A DNA stretch of 64,000 bases from Nocardia sp. CC227C (GCF_030767025.1 NZ_JASITE010000004.1:1-64000); one strand, 5' to 3'. Shown: positions 1-9,002, counted from the first letter of the stretch. Made by a program: numbers and translations. The notes: generated by a model not told the origin, from the sequence alone.

Positions 1-12
1 TGCGGTCGTCAT
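1..12 (-). CDS. 5' end of an unidentified gene, cut by window edge
   Basis: An ATG at 12 on the minus strand begins M-T-T-A and then leaves the window. It is preceded at 3-nt spacing by a strong Shine-Dalgarno (AGGAGAGG). Nothing can be said of the product. If real, it is divergent from nadE, and 13-252 is the shared promoter region. Confidence 0.4.
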
Positions 13-252
13 CTGCCTCTCCTGGTCGGCTGCTTCCCCAGGCAAGGCTAGTCCAACTTCGCGACATACCCGGGCCTGCGCCCCGGAAACCCCCTACCGG
101 GGGTGCGCGGAGCGCGGCGGGGCACTGCGACCCGTCCCGCGAATCCGCGCGGCCGGGACACCGACCGGGGACGGCTGGTGGGCCTCCGGAGCGGGGGTGG
201 GTAGATTGCGGGCAGGCAAGATCGATTCGCCGAAACGCGAAGGGGACCGCCG

Positions 253-2310
253 GTGGCACAGGAACTGCCGTTCGATTCGCTGTATCGGCACGGGTTCGCG
301 CGGGTGGCGGTGGCCGTGCCGAGGGTGCGGGTGGCCGACCCGGCCTACAACGCCGAGCAGACCCTGGTGCTGGCGCGGCGGGCCGCCGAGCGCGGCGCGG
401 TGCTGACCGTGTTCCCCGAGTTGGGGGTGTCCAGCTACACCGCCGACGATCTGTTCCATCAGGACGCGCTCGACGACGCCGTCGGGGCGGCGCTGACGCG
501 GATCGTGGCCGAGAGCGTGGATATCGCCACCGTGCTGGTGGTGGGCGCACCGGTGCGGACACAGGGGCGGCTGTTCAACTGCGGCATCGTCATCCAGGGC
601 GGCCGGGTGCTGGGCGCCGCGCCCAAGAGCTATCTGCCGAACTACCGGGAGTTCTACGAGAAACGGCAGTACGCGGCGGCGCGGGAATCGCTCGACGACC
701 ACATCACCATTGCCGGACAACGGGTTCCGTTCGGAGACGATCTGCTGTTCCCGGCCGCGAACGTGCCCGGCTTCGTCGCCCACCTGGAGATCTGTGAGGA
801 CGGCTGGGTGCCGTTGCCGCCCAGCGGATTCGCCGCACTGGCCGGGGCGACGGTGCTGGTGAACCTGTCCGCCAGCAATATCGTCATCGGCAAGGCCGAC
901 TACCGGCGCGACCTGTGCACCTCGCACTCGGCGCGGTATATGGCCGCCTACCTGTATTCGGCCGCCGGACACGGGGAGTCGACCACCGATATGGCGTGGG
1001 ACGGGCAGGCCCTCGTCTGCGAGAACGGCAATCTGCTCGCCGAGGGCGAACGGTTCGCCGAACAGCCCCAGCTGGTGACGGCCGATATCGACCTGCACCG
1101 GCTGGCCGCCGACCGACTGCGCATGACCAGTTTCGCCGACAATGTGCACGACCACCGCGACCGGCTGCGCCGCTTCCGGCGCATCGAACTGGACCTGCCG
1201 GTCCCCACGGGCGCGGTGCCGCTGCGACGGGAGATCCCGCGCTTCCCCTACGTGCCCGCCGATCCGGCCAGCCGCAACGAGCGCTGCGCCGAGGTGCACC
1301 ACATCCAGGTGGAGGGCCTGAGCACGCGTATGGCGGCCACCGGCTCGCAGCGGGTCGTCATCGGTGTCTCCGGCGGCCTGGACTCCACCGTGGCGCTGAT
1401 CGTCGCCGCCAAGACCATGGACCGGCTGGGGCTGCCGCGCTCGAACGTGCTGGCCTACACCATGCCCGGCTTCGGCACCAGCAGCCGCACCCTGGAGGAC
1501 GCACGTCGGCTCATGCGCGCGGTGGGGGCGACGGCGCACGAGATCGACATCCGGCCGTCGTCCACCCAGATGCTGCGGGATCTGGGGCATCCGGCCGCCG
1601 ACGGGGTGCCGCAATACGACGTCACGTACGAGAATGTGCAGGCCGGTGACCGCACCTCGCATCTGTTCCGGCTGGCCAATATGCACCGGGCGCTGGTCGT
1701 CGGCACCGGCGATCTCAGCGAACTCGCCCTCGGGTGGTGCACCTTCGGTGTGGGCGACCACATGGCGCACTACAGCGTGAACGCGTCGGTGCCCAAGACG
1801 CTGGTGAAATTCCTGGTGGCCTGGACCATCGACACCGACGGTCTGGGGGCGGAGGCCGGCGAGGTGCTGAAATCCATTCTGGCGACCGAGATCTCACCGG
1901 AGCTCATTCCGGGGGACTGCGATGCGCCCGCGCAGAGCTCCGAGGCCACCGTGGGGCCCTACGAGCTCCAGGACTTCCACCTCTACCATCTGCTGCGCTT
2001 CGGTGACCGGCCCAGCCGCATCGCCTACCTGGCGCGGCACGCCTGGGGAGACCGCGACCGGGGGCGCTGGCCCGATCTGATCCCGGCGGACCAGCGCAAC
2101 GAGTACGACATCGCCACCATCAAGCACTGGCTGGGGGAATTCCTGCGCCGGTTCGTGCAGACCAGCCAGTTCAAGCGCTCCACCCTGCCCAACGCGCCCA
2201 AGGTCGGGTCGGGTGGGTCGCTCTCGCCGCGCGGGGACTGGCGGGCGCCGAGCGACGCCTCGGCCGCGGCGTGGATCGACGAGCTGCACCGCAACGTGCC
2301 GGACCGCTGA
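253..2310 (+). CDS. nadE: Glutamine-dependent NAD(+) synthetase
   Basis: Cytosolic enzyme that makes NAD+ from deamido-NAD+, ATP and glutamine-derived ammonia, the last step of NAD synthesis. At 685 aa it has the usual actinobacterial length. The N-terminal nitrilase-fold glutaminase shows the Glu-Lys-Cys triad: E56 (FPELG), K125 ([13 protein letters not shown]) and C181 (EICEDGW). The C-terminal synthetase domain has the PP-loop [12 protein letters not shown] near residue 372. The start is the GTG at 253, with AGGGGA eight nt upstream; an overlapping ORF at 197 is a shadow. It stands alone, with no overlap to either neighbour. Identification is secure. Confidence 0.95.
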   Translation: MAQELPFDSLYRHGFARVAVAVPRVRVADPAYNAEQTLVLARRAAERGAVLTVFPELGVSSYTADDLFHQDALDDAVGAALTRIVAESVDIATVLVVGAPVRTQGRLFNCGIVIQGGRVLGAAPKSYLPNYREFYEKRQYAAARESLDDHITIAGQRVPFGDDLLFPAANVPGFVAHLEICEDGWVPLPPSGFAALAGATVLVNLSASNIVIGKADYRRDLCTSHSARYMAAYLYSAAGHGESTTDMAWDGQALVCENGNLLAEGERFAEQPQLVTADIDLHRLAADRLRMTSFADNVHDHRDRLRRFRRIELDLPVPTGAVPLRREIPRFPYVPADPASRNERCAEVHHIQVEGLSTRMAATGSQRVVIGVSGGLDSTVALIVAAKTMDRLGLPRSNVLAYTMPGFGTSSRTLEDARRLMRAVGATAHEIDIRPSSTQMLRDLGHPAADGVPQYDVTYENVQAGDRTSHLFRLANMHRALVVGTGDLSELALGWCTFGVGDHMAHYSVNASVPKTLVKFLVAWTIDTDGLGAEAGEVLKSILATEISPELIPGDCDAPAQSSEATVGPYELQDFHLYHLLRFGDRPSRIAYLARHAWGDRDRGRWPDLIPADQRNEYDIATIKHWLGEFLRRFVQTSQFKRSTLPNAPKVGSGGSLSPRGDWRAPSDASAAAWIDELHRNVPDR

Positions 2311-2469
2311 GTGGGTGCGCCGTGCGATGTGGATCGCTTGCGCGCACCGCTCAGGAGGGAGCGCGGTGTGGATCGCTTGCGCGACGTGCACGGCGGGCGG
2401 CCTGGGCGGATGTGCTTGTCCCGGAGGGTGCTGCGCTTGCCCACCCTGCGCCCCTGGCGCAGACTGCCC

Positions 2470-2625
2470 AAGCGCAGCGGTCGAGCGCAACAGCCGAGCG
2501 GAGCGGCCGAGCGCAACAGCCCGCACACAGCGGCCGAGCGCAACGACTGAGCGGAACAGCCGAGCGCAACGGCCGAGCACAGCGGTCGAGGGGAACAGCC
2601 GAGCGCAGCAGGCCGAGCGGAGTGG
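2470..2625. repeat. 13-bp minisatellite, about 11 degenerate copies
   Basis: The gap 2311-2638 holds no convincing gene. Most of it is tandem copies of a 13-bp unit close to GAGCGCAACAGCC, with one or two changes per copy. The unit is not a multiple of 3, so all frames stay open and give spurious ORFs rich in Ser, Arg and Ala. It lies between the 3' ends of nadE and alkB. Confidence 0.75.
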
Positions 2626-2638
2626 TGTGGCGGTCCGG

Positions 2639-3802
2639 TCAGGCTGCGGTTGTCAGGCCGTAGCGGGTCAGTAGTCGGGCGCGTTTGCGGGGGTGGAGGT
2701 TGGCTTGGCTGATGTCGCCGCCGTAGTGGGCCAGCAGGCGCGGGTCCATGACGAGTCGCCACAGCGGGGGGATGAGGGCCAGCACGATCATGGTGGCGTA
2801 GCCCGCGGGGAGTTGCGGGGCCTCGTCGGAGCTGCGCAGGGTTTGGTAGCGGCGGCCGGGATTGGCGTGGTGGTCGCTGTGCCGCTGGAGGTGGAACAGG
2901 AAGATGTTCGTGACCAGGCGGTCGGAGTTCCAGCTGTCCCGGGGGGAGCAGCGGGCCCAGTGGCCGTTGGCGCGGCGGCGGCGCAGCAGCCCGTAGTGCT
3001 CGACGTAGTTGACCGTCTCGAGCAGCCCGGCCCCGATCACCGCCTGCAACAGCAGGTAGGGCAGCACCGCCCAGCCGAAGGCGATGAGCAGCCCGCCGAA
3101 CAGCACCAGCGTCATGGACCACGCTTGCAGGATGTGGTTGTGGATACTCCACCAGCCGTGCCCTTTTCGGCACAGCCGGTCGCGTTCCAGGGCGATGGCC
3201 GACCGGAAGCCGCCGAATACGCTGCGCGGCAGGAATCCCCACAGCGATTCGCCCATGCGCGCGCTGGCCGGGTCCTCGGGCGTGGCGACGCGGGCGTGGT
3301 GTCCGCGATTGTGCTCCACGAAGAAGTGCCCGTAGCCCGACTGCGCCAGCGCCATCTTGGACAGCCAGCGCTCCAGGTGTTCGACGCGATGCCCGAGTTC
3401 GTGCGCGGCGTTGATGCCGATGCCGCTGACGAAGCCGAGCGTGGCCGCCAGTCCCAGTTTGTCGGTCAGGCTCAGTTCGTCACCGGCCCACATGTAGCAG
3501 GCGATGATCAGACCGATGAGCTGGATGGGCAGGAACAGATACGTGCACCAGCGGTAGTAGCGGTCGTTGGACAATAGCTCGTAGTCCTCGTCGCGCGGAT
3601 TGGTGCCGTCCTCGCCCACGACCCAGTCCAGCACCGGAATGACGATGAGCACGATGATCGGACCGATCCACCAGAACACCTCGGAGCCGGTGTGCAACAC
3701 CAGCTGTGAGGGCAGCAACGCACATCCCGGGGCAATCAACCCCAACACCCACAGGTGGCGTTTCGGATCGGGAGAACCCGAACGTTTGCCAACCATTTGC
3801 AC
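2639..3802 (-). CDS. alkB: Alkane 1-monooxygenase AlkB (non-haem diiron membrane hydroxylase)
   Basis: Integral-membrane enzyme that hydroxylates the terminal carbon of medium-chain alkanes, with electrons from rubredoxin. The 387-aa protein has about six membrane segments and the AlkB histidine boxes: NAAHELGHR, HNRGHH, the NYVEHYG motif and LQRHSDHHANPGRRYQTL. GTG at 3802 (or ATG at 3796) follows GGGGAA. It is oriented away from its 3803-4139 regulatory region. Unusually, no rubredoxin, rubredoxin reductase or TetR gene follows it, whereas M. tuberculosis alkB (Rv3252c) is followed by rubA-rubB; it must borrow a rubredoxin encoded elsewhere. No fused rubredoxin domain is present. Confidence 0.93.
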   Translation of the reverse strand: MQMVGKRSGSPDPKRHLWVLGLIAPGCALLPSQLVLHTGSEVFWWIGPIIVLIVIPVLDWVVGEDGTNPRDEDYELLSNDRYYRWCTYLFLPIQLIGLIIACYMWAGDELSLTDKLGLAATLGFVSGIGINAAHELGHRVEHLERWLSKMALAQSGYGHFFVEHNRGHHARVATPEDPASARMGESLWGFLPRSVFGGFRSAIALERDRLCRKGHGWWSIHNHILQAWSMTLVLFGGLLIAFGWAVLPYLLLQAVIGAGLLETVNYVEHYGLLRRRRANGHWARCSPRDSWNSDRLVTNIFLFHLQRHSDHHANPGRRYQTLRSSDEAPQLPAGYATMIVLALIPPLWRLVMDPRLLAHYGGDISQANLHPRKRARLLTRYGLTTAA

Positions 3803-3867
3803 GTTTTCCCCGCTAATCAGATACCTTTGGAACTTCGCAGGTAGATATGTACAGACCCTACCGCCGT

Positions 3868-3880
3868 TACGTCACACGTA
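3868..3880. promoter_or_regulatory. Perfect palindrome TACGT-CAC-ACGTA upstream of alkB
   Basis: Perfect 5-bp arms with a 3-bp spacer, 66 bp upstream of the alkB start. Size and position suit an operator of a TetR- or MarR-like regulator. No such regulator gene is adjacent, so this is inference from symmetry alone. Confidence 0.35.
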
Positions 3881-3938
3881 GCCGAGCAAAGGTGGCAACG
3901 GTTACATGCCAGGCAGTTGGTTGTGCGGGACTCGACGA

Positions 3939-3954
3939 TGTGATGCCTATCACC
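3939..3954. promoter_or_regulatory. Candidate CRP/GlxR site
   Basis: TGTGA-TGCCTA-TCACC matches the actinobacterial CRP/GlxR consensus TGTGA-N6-TCACA with one mismatch. It lies 137 bp upstream of the alkB start. It could put alkB under cAMP-linked carbon control. Weaker than the site before dctA. Confidence 0.35.
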
Positions 3955-4139
3955 GCATATCACAGGCAAACCCGTGGTGAACTCCACTACCTGCGTAACC
4001 CCCCTGAGCGAACTCGCAGCCGCACTGCGGTAACCCACTGGACGCAGCAAACCGTACGACCCTCTCATACCAAATTGTTGTGAGCGCAACCCGCCGCAGC
4101 GGAGCTGCGAAGACGGGGAACGACTCTCGTCCGCCGCGC

Positions 4140-4859
4140 TCACCGACCCCACACATAGCGGACGCGCGGACGCCCGGTGCGACCATAGTCGGTTTGCCGC
4201 CGCACCACGCCGTCATCGGCCAGCCGTTCCAGATAACGCCAGGCGGTGACCCGGGACACCCCGATGGCCCGTCCCGCGTCCCCGGCCGTCAGCCCGGCGG
4301 CGGCATCGCGCAGCACCCGGGTGATCTCCTGCAATGTCTGCGGCGCAATACCTTTGGGTGTGCCCACCTTGGTGTCGGTGGTGCGCAGCGCGCCGAAGGC
4401 CCGGTCGATGTCCTGCTGCGACACCGCGTCGGTCTCGTCGGGCAGCGCCGCCCGGAATTCCAGGTAGCCCTCCAGCTTGTCGCGAAAGGCCGCGAAGGTG
4501 AACGGCTTCAGCAGATACAGCACCACCCCGTGCGCCACCGCCGCCCGCACCACCTCGAGATCGCGCGCGGAGGTGATGGCGATGACATCGGGCCGCCGCC
4601 GCGAACGCGCCAGTGCCGCGGCCACATCCAGACCGCTCATATCGGGCAGCCCGATATCCATGAGCACCAGGTCGACGGGTTCGCCCGCCCGCGCGGCCTT
4701 GGCCACCGCGTCCAAGGCCGCGCGTCCGCTGTGCGCCACCGCCACCGCCTCGAAACCCGGCACCCGCGCCACGTACGAGCGGTGCGCCGAGGCGATGGCG
4801 GGTTCGTCCTCCACCACGAGCACCCGGATCGTCGCGCGGTCCGCGTCGGTCCCCGTCAT
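4140..4859 (-). CDS. CitB/DcuR-family response regulator (probable DctR)
   Basis: Transcription regulator of a C4-dicarboxylate or citrate-type two-component system, 239 aa. The N-terminal receiver has the acidic pocket VVEDEP, phospho-acceptor Asp68 in LVLMDIGLPD and Lys in LLKPF. The C-terminal helix-turn-helix of this family is LTAGDAGRAIGVSRVTAWRYL, about residues 190-210. Its ATG overlaps the kinase stop by 4 nt (ATGA), so the pair is translationally coupled. The divergent dctA is the obvious target. Substrate specificity is inferred from that neighbour. Confidence 0.88.
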   Translation of the reverse strand: MTGTDADRATIRVLVVEDEPAIASAHRSYVARVPGFEAVAVAHSGRAALDAVAKAARAGEPVDLVLMDIGLPDMSGLDVAAALARSRRRPDVIAITSARDLEVVRAAVAHGVVLYLLKPFTFAAFRDKLEGYLEFRAALPDETDAVSQQDIDRAFGALRTTDTKVGTPKGIAPQTLQEITRVLRDAAAGLTAGDAGRAIGVSRVTAWRYLERLADDGVVRRQTDYGRTGRPRVRYVWGR

Positions 4860-6412
4860 CGCTGGAACCTCACGACCACGGCCGATTCCGGCGTGCGCAC
4901 CGCGCGCAGCTCACCGCCGTGCCGCGTCACCAACCGGCGCACCAGGGCGAGCCCGAGCCCATGGTGGTCGGTCTTGGTCGAATACCCGCGTTCGGTGGCG
5001 CGGGTGAACACCTCCTCGGACATCCCCGCCCCGCTGTCGGCCACCCGCACGAACAGTCCCTCCTGATCATTGCGCACGGTGACCTCCACCCACGCGTCGT
5101 CGTCGCGCCCGACGGCGTCGAGCGCGTTGTCGATGAGATTGCCCAGCAGCGTGACCATTTCGTTCGGGGTGAGCGGTTCGGTGGACTCGAGCGCGGTGTC
5201 CCCGCTCACCGTGAGCTCCACCCCGAACTCGGCGGCCTGCTCGACCTTGCCCAGCAGCAGCGCCACCACGGCCGGTTCGGCCACCGCACCGGTCATGCGG
5301 TCGATGAGCGACTGGGTCAACTCCAGTTCGGCGGTGGCGAAATCGACGGCCTGGCGGGTGTGGCCGAGTTCGACCATGGTGATGACGGTGTGCAGCCGGT
5401 TGGCCGCCTCGTGCGCCTGGGCGCGCAGGGCGTCGGCGAAACCGCGCACCGAATCGAGTTCGCCCAGCACATCCCGCAATTCGGTATGGTCACGCAGGGT
5501 GACCACGGTACCGATGCGCCGACCTTCGCGCTCCACCACATCCTGATTCACCACCAGCACGTGGTCCGCAGTCACATGCACCTCGTCGCGCACCGCCTCG
5601 AAACCCAACTGCCGCAACGACCGCGGCAGATCCGTCCGGCGCACCGGCCCCTCCGGCAGCCCGAGCAGCCGGCGCGCCTCATCGTTCACCACCACGGCGT
5701 CCTCTCCCTCGGCGTCGAAGACGAGCAGCCCCTCGTGCACCGAATGCAGCACGGCCTCGTGATGTTCGTAGAGGGCGCGCAATTCGTCCGGGGCCAGCCC
5801 GTGGGTCTGCCGCAGCAGTCTGCGCCGCAGCAGCAGTGAGCCGATGGTGGCCAGCACCAGGCCCGCCGCCGCGATGCCCAGGATGCCGGGCAGCTGGTCC
5901 TCCACCTGATCGCCGATCCGGGCCCGGGTGACGCCCGCCGACACCAGCGCCACGATACGGCCGTCGGCATCGCGCACCGGCGTCACCGCGCGCATGGACG
6001 GCCCCAGGCTCCCGGCGTAGGTCTCGGTGAAGGTCTCCCCCGCCAGCGCCCGATCGATGGTGCCGCTGAACGGTTTCCCGATCCGCCCCGGATCGGTGTG
6101 CGTGTAGCGGGTGCGGTCGGGTGCCATCACCACGATGAAATCCATGCCGACGCTGGTGCGAATCCGCTCGGTCACCGGTTGCAGCAGCGCGGGCGGATCG
6201 GGGCTGCGCAGCGCCGCCAGGGTGGACGGAGCCTGCGCCAGCGTCACGGCCACATCGATCACCTGACGACGGGTCGCCTCGTCGCGCTCCCGCCGCGTCT
6301 GCAACACCCCCAGGGCCGTGCCCGCACCGATGACCAGCGCCAACACCACCAGCTGCACCACGAACACCCGTCCGGCCAGACTGCGCCGACGGCGCTGGAC
6401 TCGTCGCTTCAC
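4856..6412 (-). CDS. CitA/DcuS-family sensor histidine kinase
   Basis: Membrane sensor for C4-dicarboxylates or a related carboxylate, partner of the adjacent regulator. Order: basic N-terminus, TM helix (VFVVQLVVLALVIGAGTALGV), extracytoplasmic PAS-like sensor including the IVVMAPDRTRYTHTDP motif, second TM (ILGIAAAGLVLATIGSLLL), cytoplasmic PAS, then the kinase core with H-box HEAANRLHTV, N-box NLIDNALDA, G1 DSGAGM and G2 GLGLALV. I chose the GTG at 6412 (518 aa) because GGAAGG lies seven nt upstream; ATG 6427 or a start at 6460 would add residues without a ribosome site. Divergent from dctA. Confidence 0.9.
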   Translation of the reverse strand: MKRRVQRRRRSLAGRVFVVQLVVLALVIGAGTALGVLQTRRERDEATRRQVIDVAVTLAQAPSTLAALRSPDPPALLQPVTERIRTSVGMDFIVVMAPDRTRYTHTDPGRIGKPFSGTIDRALAGETFTETYAGSLGPSMRAVTPVRDADGRIVALVSAGVTRARIGDQVEDQLPGILGIAAAGLVLATIGSLLLRRRLLRQTHGLAPDELRALYEHHEAVLHSVHEGLLVFDAEGEDAVVVNDEARRLLGLPEGPVRRTDLPRSLRQLGFEAVRDEVHVTADHVLVVNQDVVEREGRRIGTVVTLRDHTELRDVLGELDSVRGFADALRAQAHEAANRLHTVITMVELGHTRQAVDFATAELELTQSLIDRMTGAVAEPAVVALLLGKVEQAAEFGVELTVSGDTALESTEPLTPNEMVTLLGNLIDNALDAVGRDDDAWVEVTVRNDQEGLFVRVADSGAGMSEEVFTRATERGYSTKTDHHGLGLALVRRLVTRHGGELRAVRTPESAVVVRFQR

Positions 6413-6491
6413 CCGGTGGCCTTCCATGAACGTAATGAACGAAACAGTGACCGGCATCACTGCCGCGGCCCATCATTCTGACCGAAAAGTG

Positions 6492-6507
6492 TGTGAGTGC
6501 GCTCACG
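6492..6507. promoter_or_regulatory. Strong candidate CRP/GlxR operator before dctA
   Basis: TGTGA-GTGCGC-TCACG matches TGTGA-N6-TCACA at nine of ten defined bases. It contains the perfect palindrome GTGAG-TGCG-CTCAC. It sits 25 bp upstream of the dctA ATG and 80 bp upstream of the kinase start, so it could act on both divergent genes. Confidence 0.55.
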
Positions 6508-6532
6508 CAGCGACCGGCGAAGGACGACCCCG

Positions 6533-7912
6533 ATGAGCGAAACGGCAGTGCACGGCGAGACGACAGGGCGGCGGCGACCCCGCCGCGACCGCACCCACTG
6601 GCTGTATTCGGCGGTCATCGTGGCGGTGCTGGCGGGCATCCTGGTGGGCTGGCTGGCCCCCGGTGTGGGCAGGTCGGTGGGCGAGCTGGGCGCCCTGTTC
6701 GTGAGCCTGATCAAGATGATGATCGCGCCGGTCATCTTCTGCACCATCGTGCTCGGCATCGGTTCGGTGCGGGCGGCCGCGCGGGTCGGCAAGGTGGGCG
6801 GCATGGCCGTCGCCTACTTCCTGCTCATGTCGACGGCCGCGCTGGCCATCGGGCTGGTTGTCGGCAACCTGTTGCAGCCGGGCACCGGACTGGATCTGTC
6901 GGCGAGCGCCGGGGCCGCCGCCAAGTACGCCGAGGACGCCCACGGCGCGGGCGGCACCTGGGACTTCATCTCCGGCATCGTGCCGACCACGCTGGTGTCG
7001 TCGCTGACCGCAGGCAGTGTGCTGCAGGCACTGTTCGTGGCCCTGCTGGTGGGATTCGCCATCCAGGCCATGGGCCCGACCGGTGAACCGCTGCTGCGCG
7101 GGGTGGCGCTGCTGCAGAAGCTGGTGTTCCGGATTCTCACCATGATCCTGTGGCTGGCCCCGGTCGGCGCGTTCGGCGCCATCGCGAATGTGGTGGCCCG
7201 CACCGGACTCGACGCGGTCAAGCAGCTGGCGGTGCTGATGATCGCGTTCTACCTGACCTGCGTGGTGTTCGTGTTCGGGGTGCTCGGCGCGCTGATGTGG
7301 GCCGTGGCCAGGGTGTCGATCTTCAAATTGGTGCGGTACCTGGCGCGCGAATACCTGCTGATCGTGGCGACCTCGTCCTCGGAGTCCGCGCTGCCGCGGC
7401 TCATCGCCAAGATGGAGCACCTCGGGGTGGAGCGCACCACCGTCGGCGTGGTGGTTCCGACCGGATACTCGTTCAACCTGGACGGCACCGCCATCTACCT
7501 GACCATGGCGACGCTGTTCATCGCCGACGCCATGGGCCGGCCGCTGGCGTGGACCGAACAGCTCGGCCTGCTGCTGTTCATGATCGTGGCGTCGAAGGGC
7601 GCGGCGGGTGTCACCGGCGCGGGCCTGGCCACCCTCGCGGGCGGGCTCCAGTCGCATCGGCCCGACCTGCTCGACGGGGTGGGCATCATCGTCGGCATCG
7701 ACCGCTTCATGTCCGAAGCTCGTGCGCTGACCAACTTCTCGGGCAATGCCGTCGCCACCGTGCTGGTCGGCACCTGGACCCGGACCGTCGACGCCGGGCA
7801 GGTGCGCGATGTGCTGGACCGCAAACTGCCCTTCGACGAGACGACCATGGTGGACGACCATCCGGCGGACGCACCCGAGCCGGAAGTGAGGAAGACCCTG
7901 GTTCCGGCCTGA
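6533..7912 (+). CDS. dctA: C4-dicarboxylate:cation symporter DctA (DAACS family)
   Basis: Inner-membrane carrier taking up succinate, fumarate and malate with protons or sodium. The 459-aa protein is hydrophobic throughout and carries the family signatures TSSSESALPRLI (substrate-binding hairpin), GYSFNLDGTAIYLTMA (helix 7) and SKGAAGVTGAG (second hairpin), plus DRFMSEARALTNFSGNAVAT in helix 8. The start is ATG 6533 with GAAGGA eight nt upstream; GTG 6497 has none and would lie inside the CRP-like site. It is divergent from a DcuS/DcuR-like pair, the classical arrangement for induced C4-dicarboxylate uptake. A strong stem-loop follows. Confidence 0.93.
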   Translation: MSETAVHGETTGRRRPRRDRTHWLYSAVIVAVLAGILVGWLAPGVGRSVGELGALFVSLIKMMIAPVIFCTIVLGIGSVRAAARVGKVGGMAVAYFLLMSTAALAIGLVVGNLLQPGTGLDLSASAGAAAKYAEDAHGAGGTWDFISGIVPTTLVSSLTAGSVLQALFVALLVGFAIQAMGPTGEPLLRGVALLQKLVFRILTMILWLAPVGAFGAIANVVARTGLDAVKQLAVLMIAFYLTCVVFVFGVLGALMWAVARVSIFKLVRYLAREYLLIVATSSSESALPRLIAKMEHLGVERTTVGVVVPTGYSFNLDGTAIYLTMATLFIADAMGRPLAWTEQLGLLLFMIVASKGAAGVTGAGLATLAGGLQSHRPDLLDGVGIIVGIDRFMSEARALTNFSGNAVATVLVGTWTRTVDAGQVRDVLDRKLPFDETTMVDDHPADAPEPEVRKTLVPA

Positions 7913-7978
7913 TCTGCCCAACATTTCCCGGGCCGGAACCAGTCGCCGCCGAGACGCACCCCTGGCGAATCGGTGGCC

Positions 7979-8040
7979 GACGTCCCCGCACCACATGCCC
8001 CCGCAGCCCACAGCGGGCGCGGCAGCGGTGCGGGGACGTC
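7979..8040. terminator. Bidirectional stem-loop between dctA and ribH
   Basis: Perfect 14-bp inverted repeat, GACGTCCCCGCACC at 7979-7992 and its complement at 8027-8040, with a 34-nt loop. It lies between two convergent stops (7912 and 8059). There is no U-tract, as is usual in high-GC actinobacteria. Confidence 0.6.
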
Positions 8041-8058
8041 CGTCGTCCGGGGGCAGGT

Positions 8059-8499
8059 TCAGGACGCGGCGGCGGGAACTCTGACCGTGGCCGCGATGGC
8101 ATTCGCCAATTCCGTTCCCTTGACCGTGAAGTGGCGGGCGAAGTAGTCCAGGTGCTCGGTGTGCTCGTGGAAGTGGTGCGGGGTGAGCACGGCCGAGAAC
8201 ACCGGCACATCGGTCTCCAGCTGCACCCGCATGAGCGCGTCCACGACGGTGGCGGCGACGAAGTCGTGCCGGTAGATGCCGCCGTCGACCACGAGCGCGA
8301 CACCGGCGATCCCGACGTAGTCACCGCTGGCGGCCAAACGCTTGACCCGCAACGGGATTTCGAACGCGCCGGGCACCTCGATCACGTCGACCTCGGTGTA
8401 ACCGTGGTCGGCCAGTGCGATGCGGGCGGCCTCGACGGCCCGGTCGACGATGTCGGCGTGCCAGCGCGCCGCGACGAGGGCGATACGGGTGGGTGACAT
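8059..8499 (-). CDS. ribH: 6,7-dimethyl-8-ribityllumazine synthase, RibH2-like type II
   Basis: Condenses 5-amino-6-ribitylaminouracil with dihydroxybutanone phosphate, the penultimate step of riboflavin synthesis. The 146-aa sequence follows the Brucella/Mesorhizobium RibH2 type rather than the usual actinobacterial RibH: RWHADIVD at the N-terminus, VPGAFEIPL, GGIYRHDFVAATV and LTPHHFHEHTEH. In Brucella this type is decameric. The start is ATG 8499 with AGGAGGAA at ideal spacing. It stands alone, away from other rib genes, behind an FMN riboswitch. It is probably a second lumazine synthase used when flavin is short; a canonical ribH is expected elsewhere in the genome. Confidence 0.9.
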   Translation of the reverse strand: MSPTRIALVAARWHADIVDRAVEAARIALADHGYTEVDVIEVPGAFEIPLRVKRLAASGDYVGIAGVALVVDGGIYRHDFVAATVVDALMRVQLETDVPVFSAVLTPHHFHEHTEHLDYFARHFTVKGTELANAIAATVRVPAAAS

Positions 8500-8502
8500 G
8501 AG

Positions 8503-8547
8503 TTTCCTCCTGTTCGCTGTCACCCAGGGCAAGGCGACGCGAACAGG
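8503..8547 (-). promoter_or_regulatory. Hairpin that masks the ribH ribosome site
   Basis: On the minus strand CCTGTTCGC (8547-8539) pairs perfectly with GCGAACAGG (8517-8509) across a 21-nt loop. The second arm runs into the Shine-Dalgarno AGGAGGAA (8511-8504), so folding would hide it. Placed just downstream of the FMN aptamer, this is the expected expression platform of a translation-blocking riboswitch. Confidence 0.6.
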
Positions 8548-8581
8548 CCCACCCGTGTTCGACGGGAAGGCCGATGCGCCG

Positions 8582-8744
8582 CGTTCTCTTCCATCCGGAC
8601 TGTGACCGTCGGCTCCGGAATCACACCGGAATCTGCTCGACCCGCCCGGTCCGTGGACCGCGCGGCGCTCGCGGGCTCGTGCGCACCGGATCGGTCCGGA
8701 CGCCATTTCCGCCGGTGGGGACTTCCACCCCGCCCTGAGAACGT
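8582..8744 (-). ncRNA. FMN riboswitch (RFN element)
   Basis: Read on the minus strand, the conserved RFN blocks occur in order: ACGTTCTCAGGGCGGGGTG at the 5' end (closing P1), GGAAGTCCCCACCGGCGG, a variable arm, GAGCAGATTCCGGTGTGATT, CCGGAGCCGACGGTCACAGT and finally CCGGATGGAAGAGAACG, which pairs with the 5' strand. Length is about 163 nt. A TATGTT -10-like box lies at 8760-8755, just upstream. FMN binding should lower ribH expression, here probably through the ribosome-site hairpin at 8503-8547. Confidence 0.93.
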
Positions 8745-9002
8745 GTACTCGCCGAACATAACACGGGTATCGACCTCACGACATCGGCGTGTTCGGTGGA
8801 TGGGAGCTTCGCCGCTCTCCAGCGTGGGTGCGACCGTGCCAGCCATGTTCACCGAACCGCCTCGGCGACGCGGAGCCCACGGTGCGGGTCCGGGTGCGCC
8901 GGGTGGCCGACATGATCAGTACGGCAGCTCATCCGGATGTTGCGGGGGCGACGGCGCGCTCAGCGCAGCGGCACACCCGCGTCCATCGGGGCAACAGCAC
9001 GG

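Larger units (their letters stand above)
3803..4139. promoter_or_regulatory. alkB upstream region, about 340 bp
   Basis: No gene is supported here. The base composition looks visibly less GC-rich than the flanking genes. It contains two operator-like sites (listed separately at 3868 and 3939) and is the only place for the alkB promoter. It also follows the stop of the response regulator gene. A 78-codon ORF on the plus strand has no ribosome site and no recognisable product. Confidence 0.5.

Noticed and set aside
2213..2674. Cys-rich ORF downstream of nadE as a possible rubredoxin for AlkB
   Set aside because: The cysteines do not form two CxxCG knuckles, and the frame overlaps nadE and the 13-bp repeat.
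3847..4083. 78-codon ORF in the alkB upstream region
   Set aside because: No ribosome site, no family resemblance, and it covers likely operator sites.
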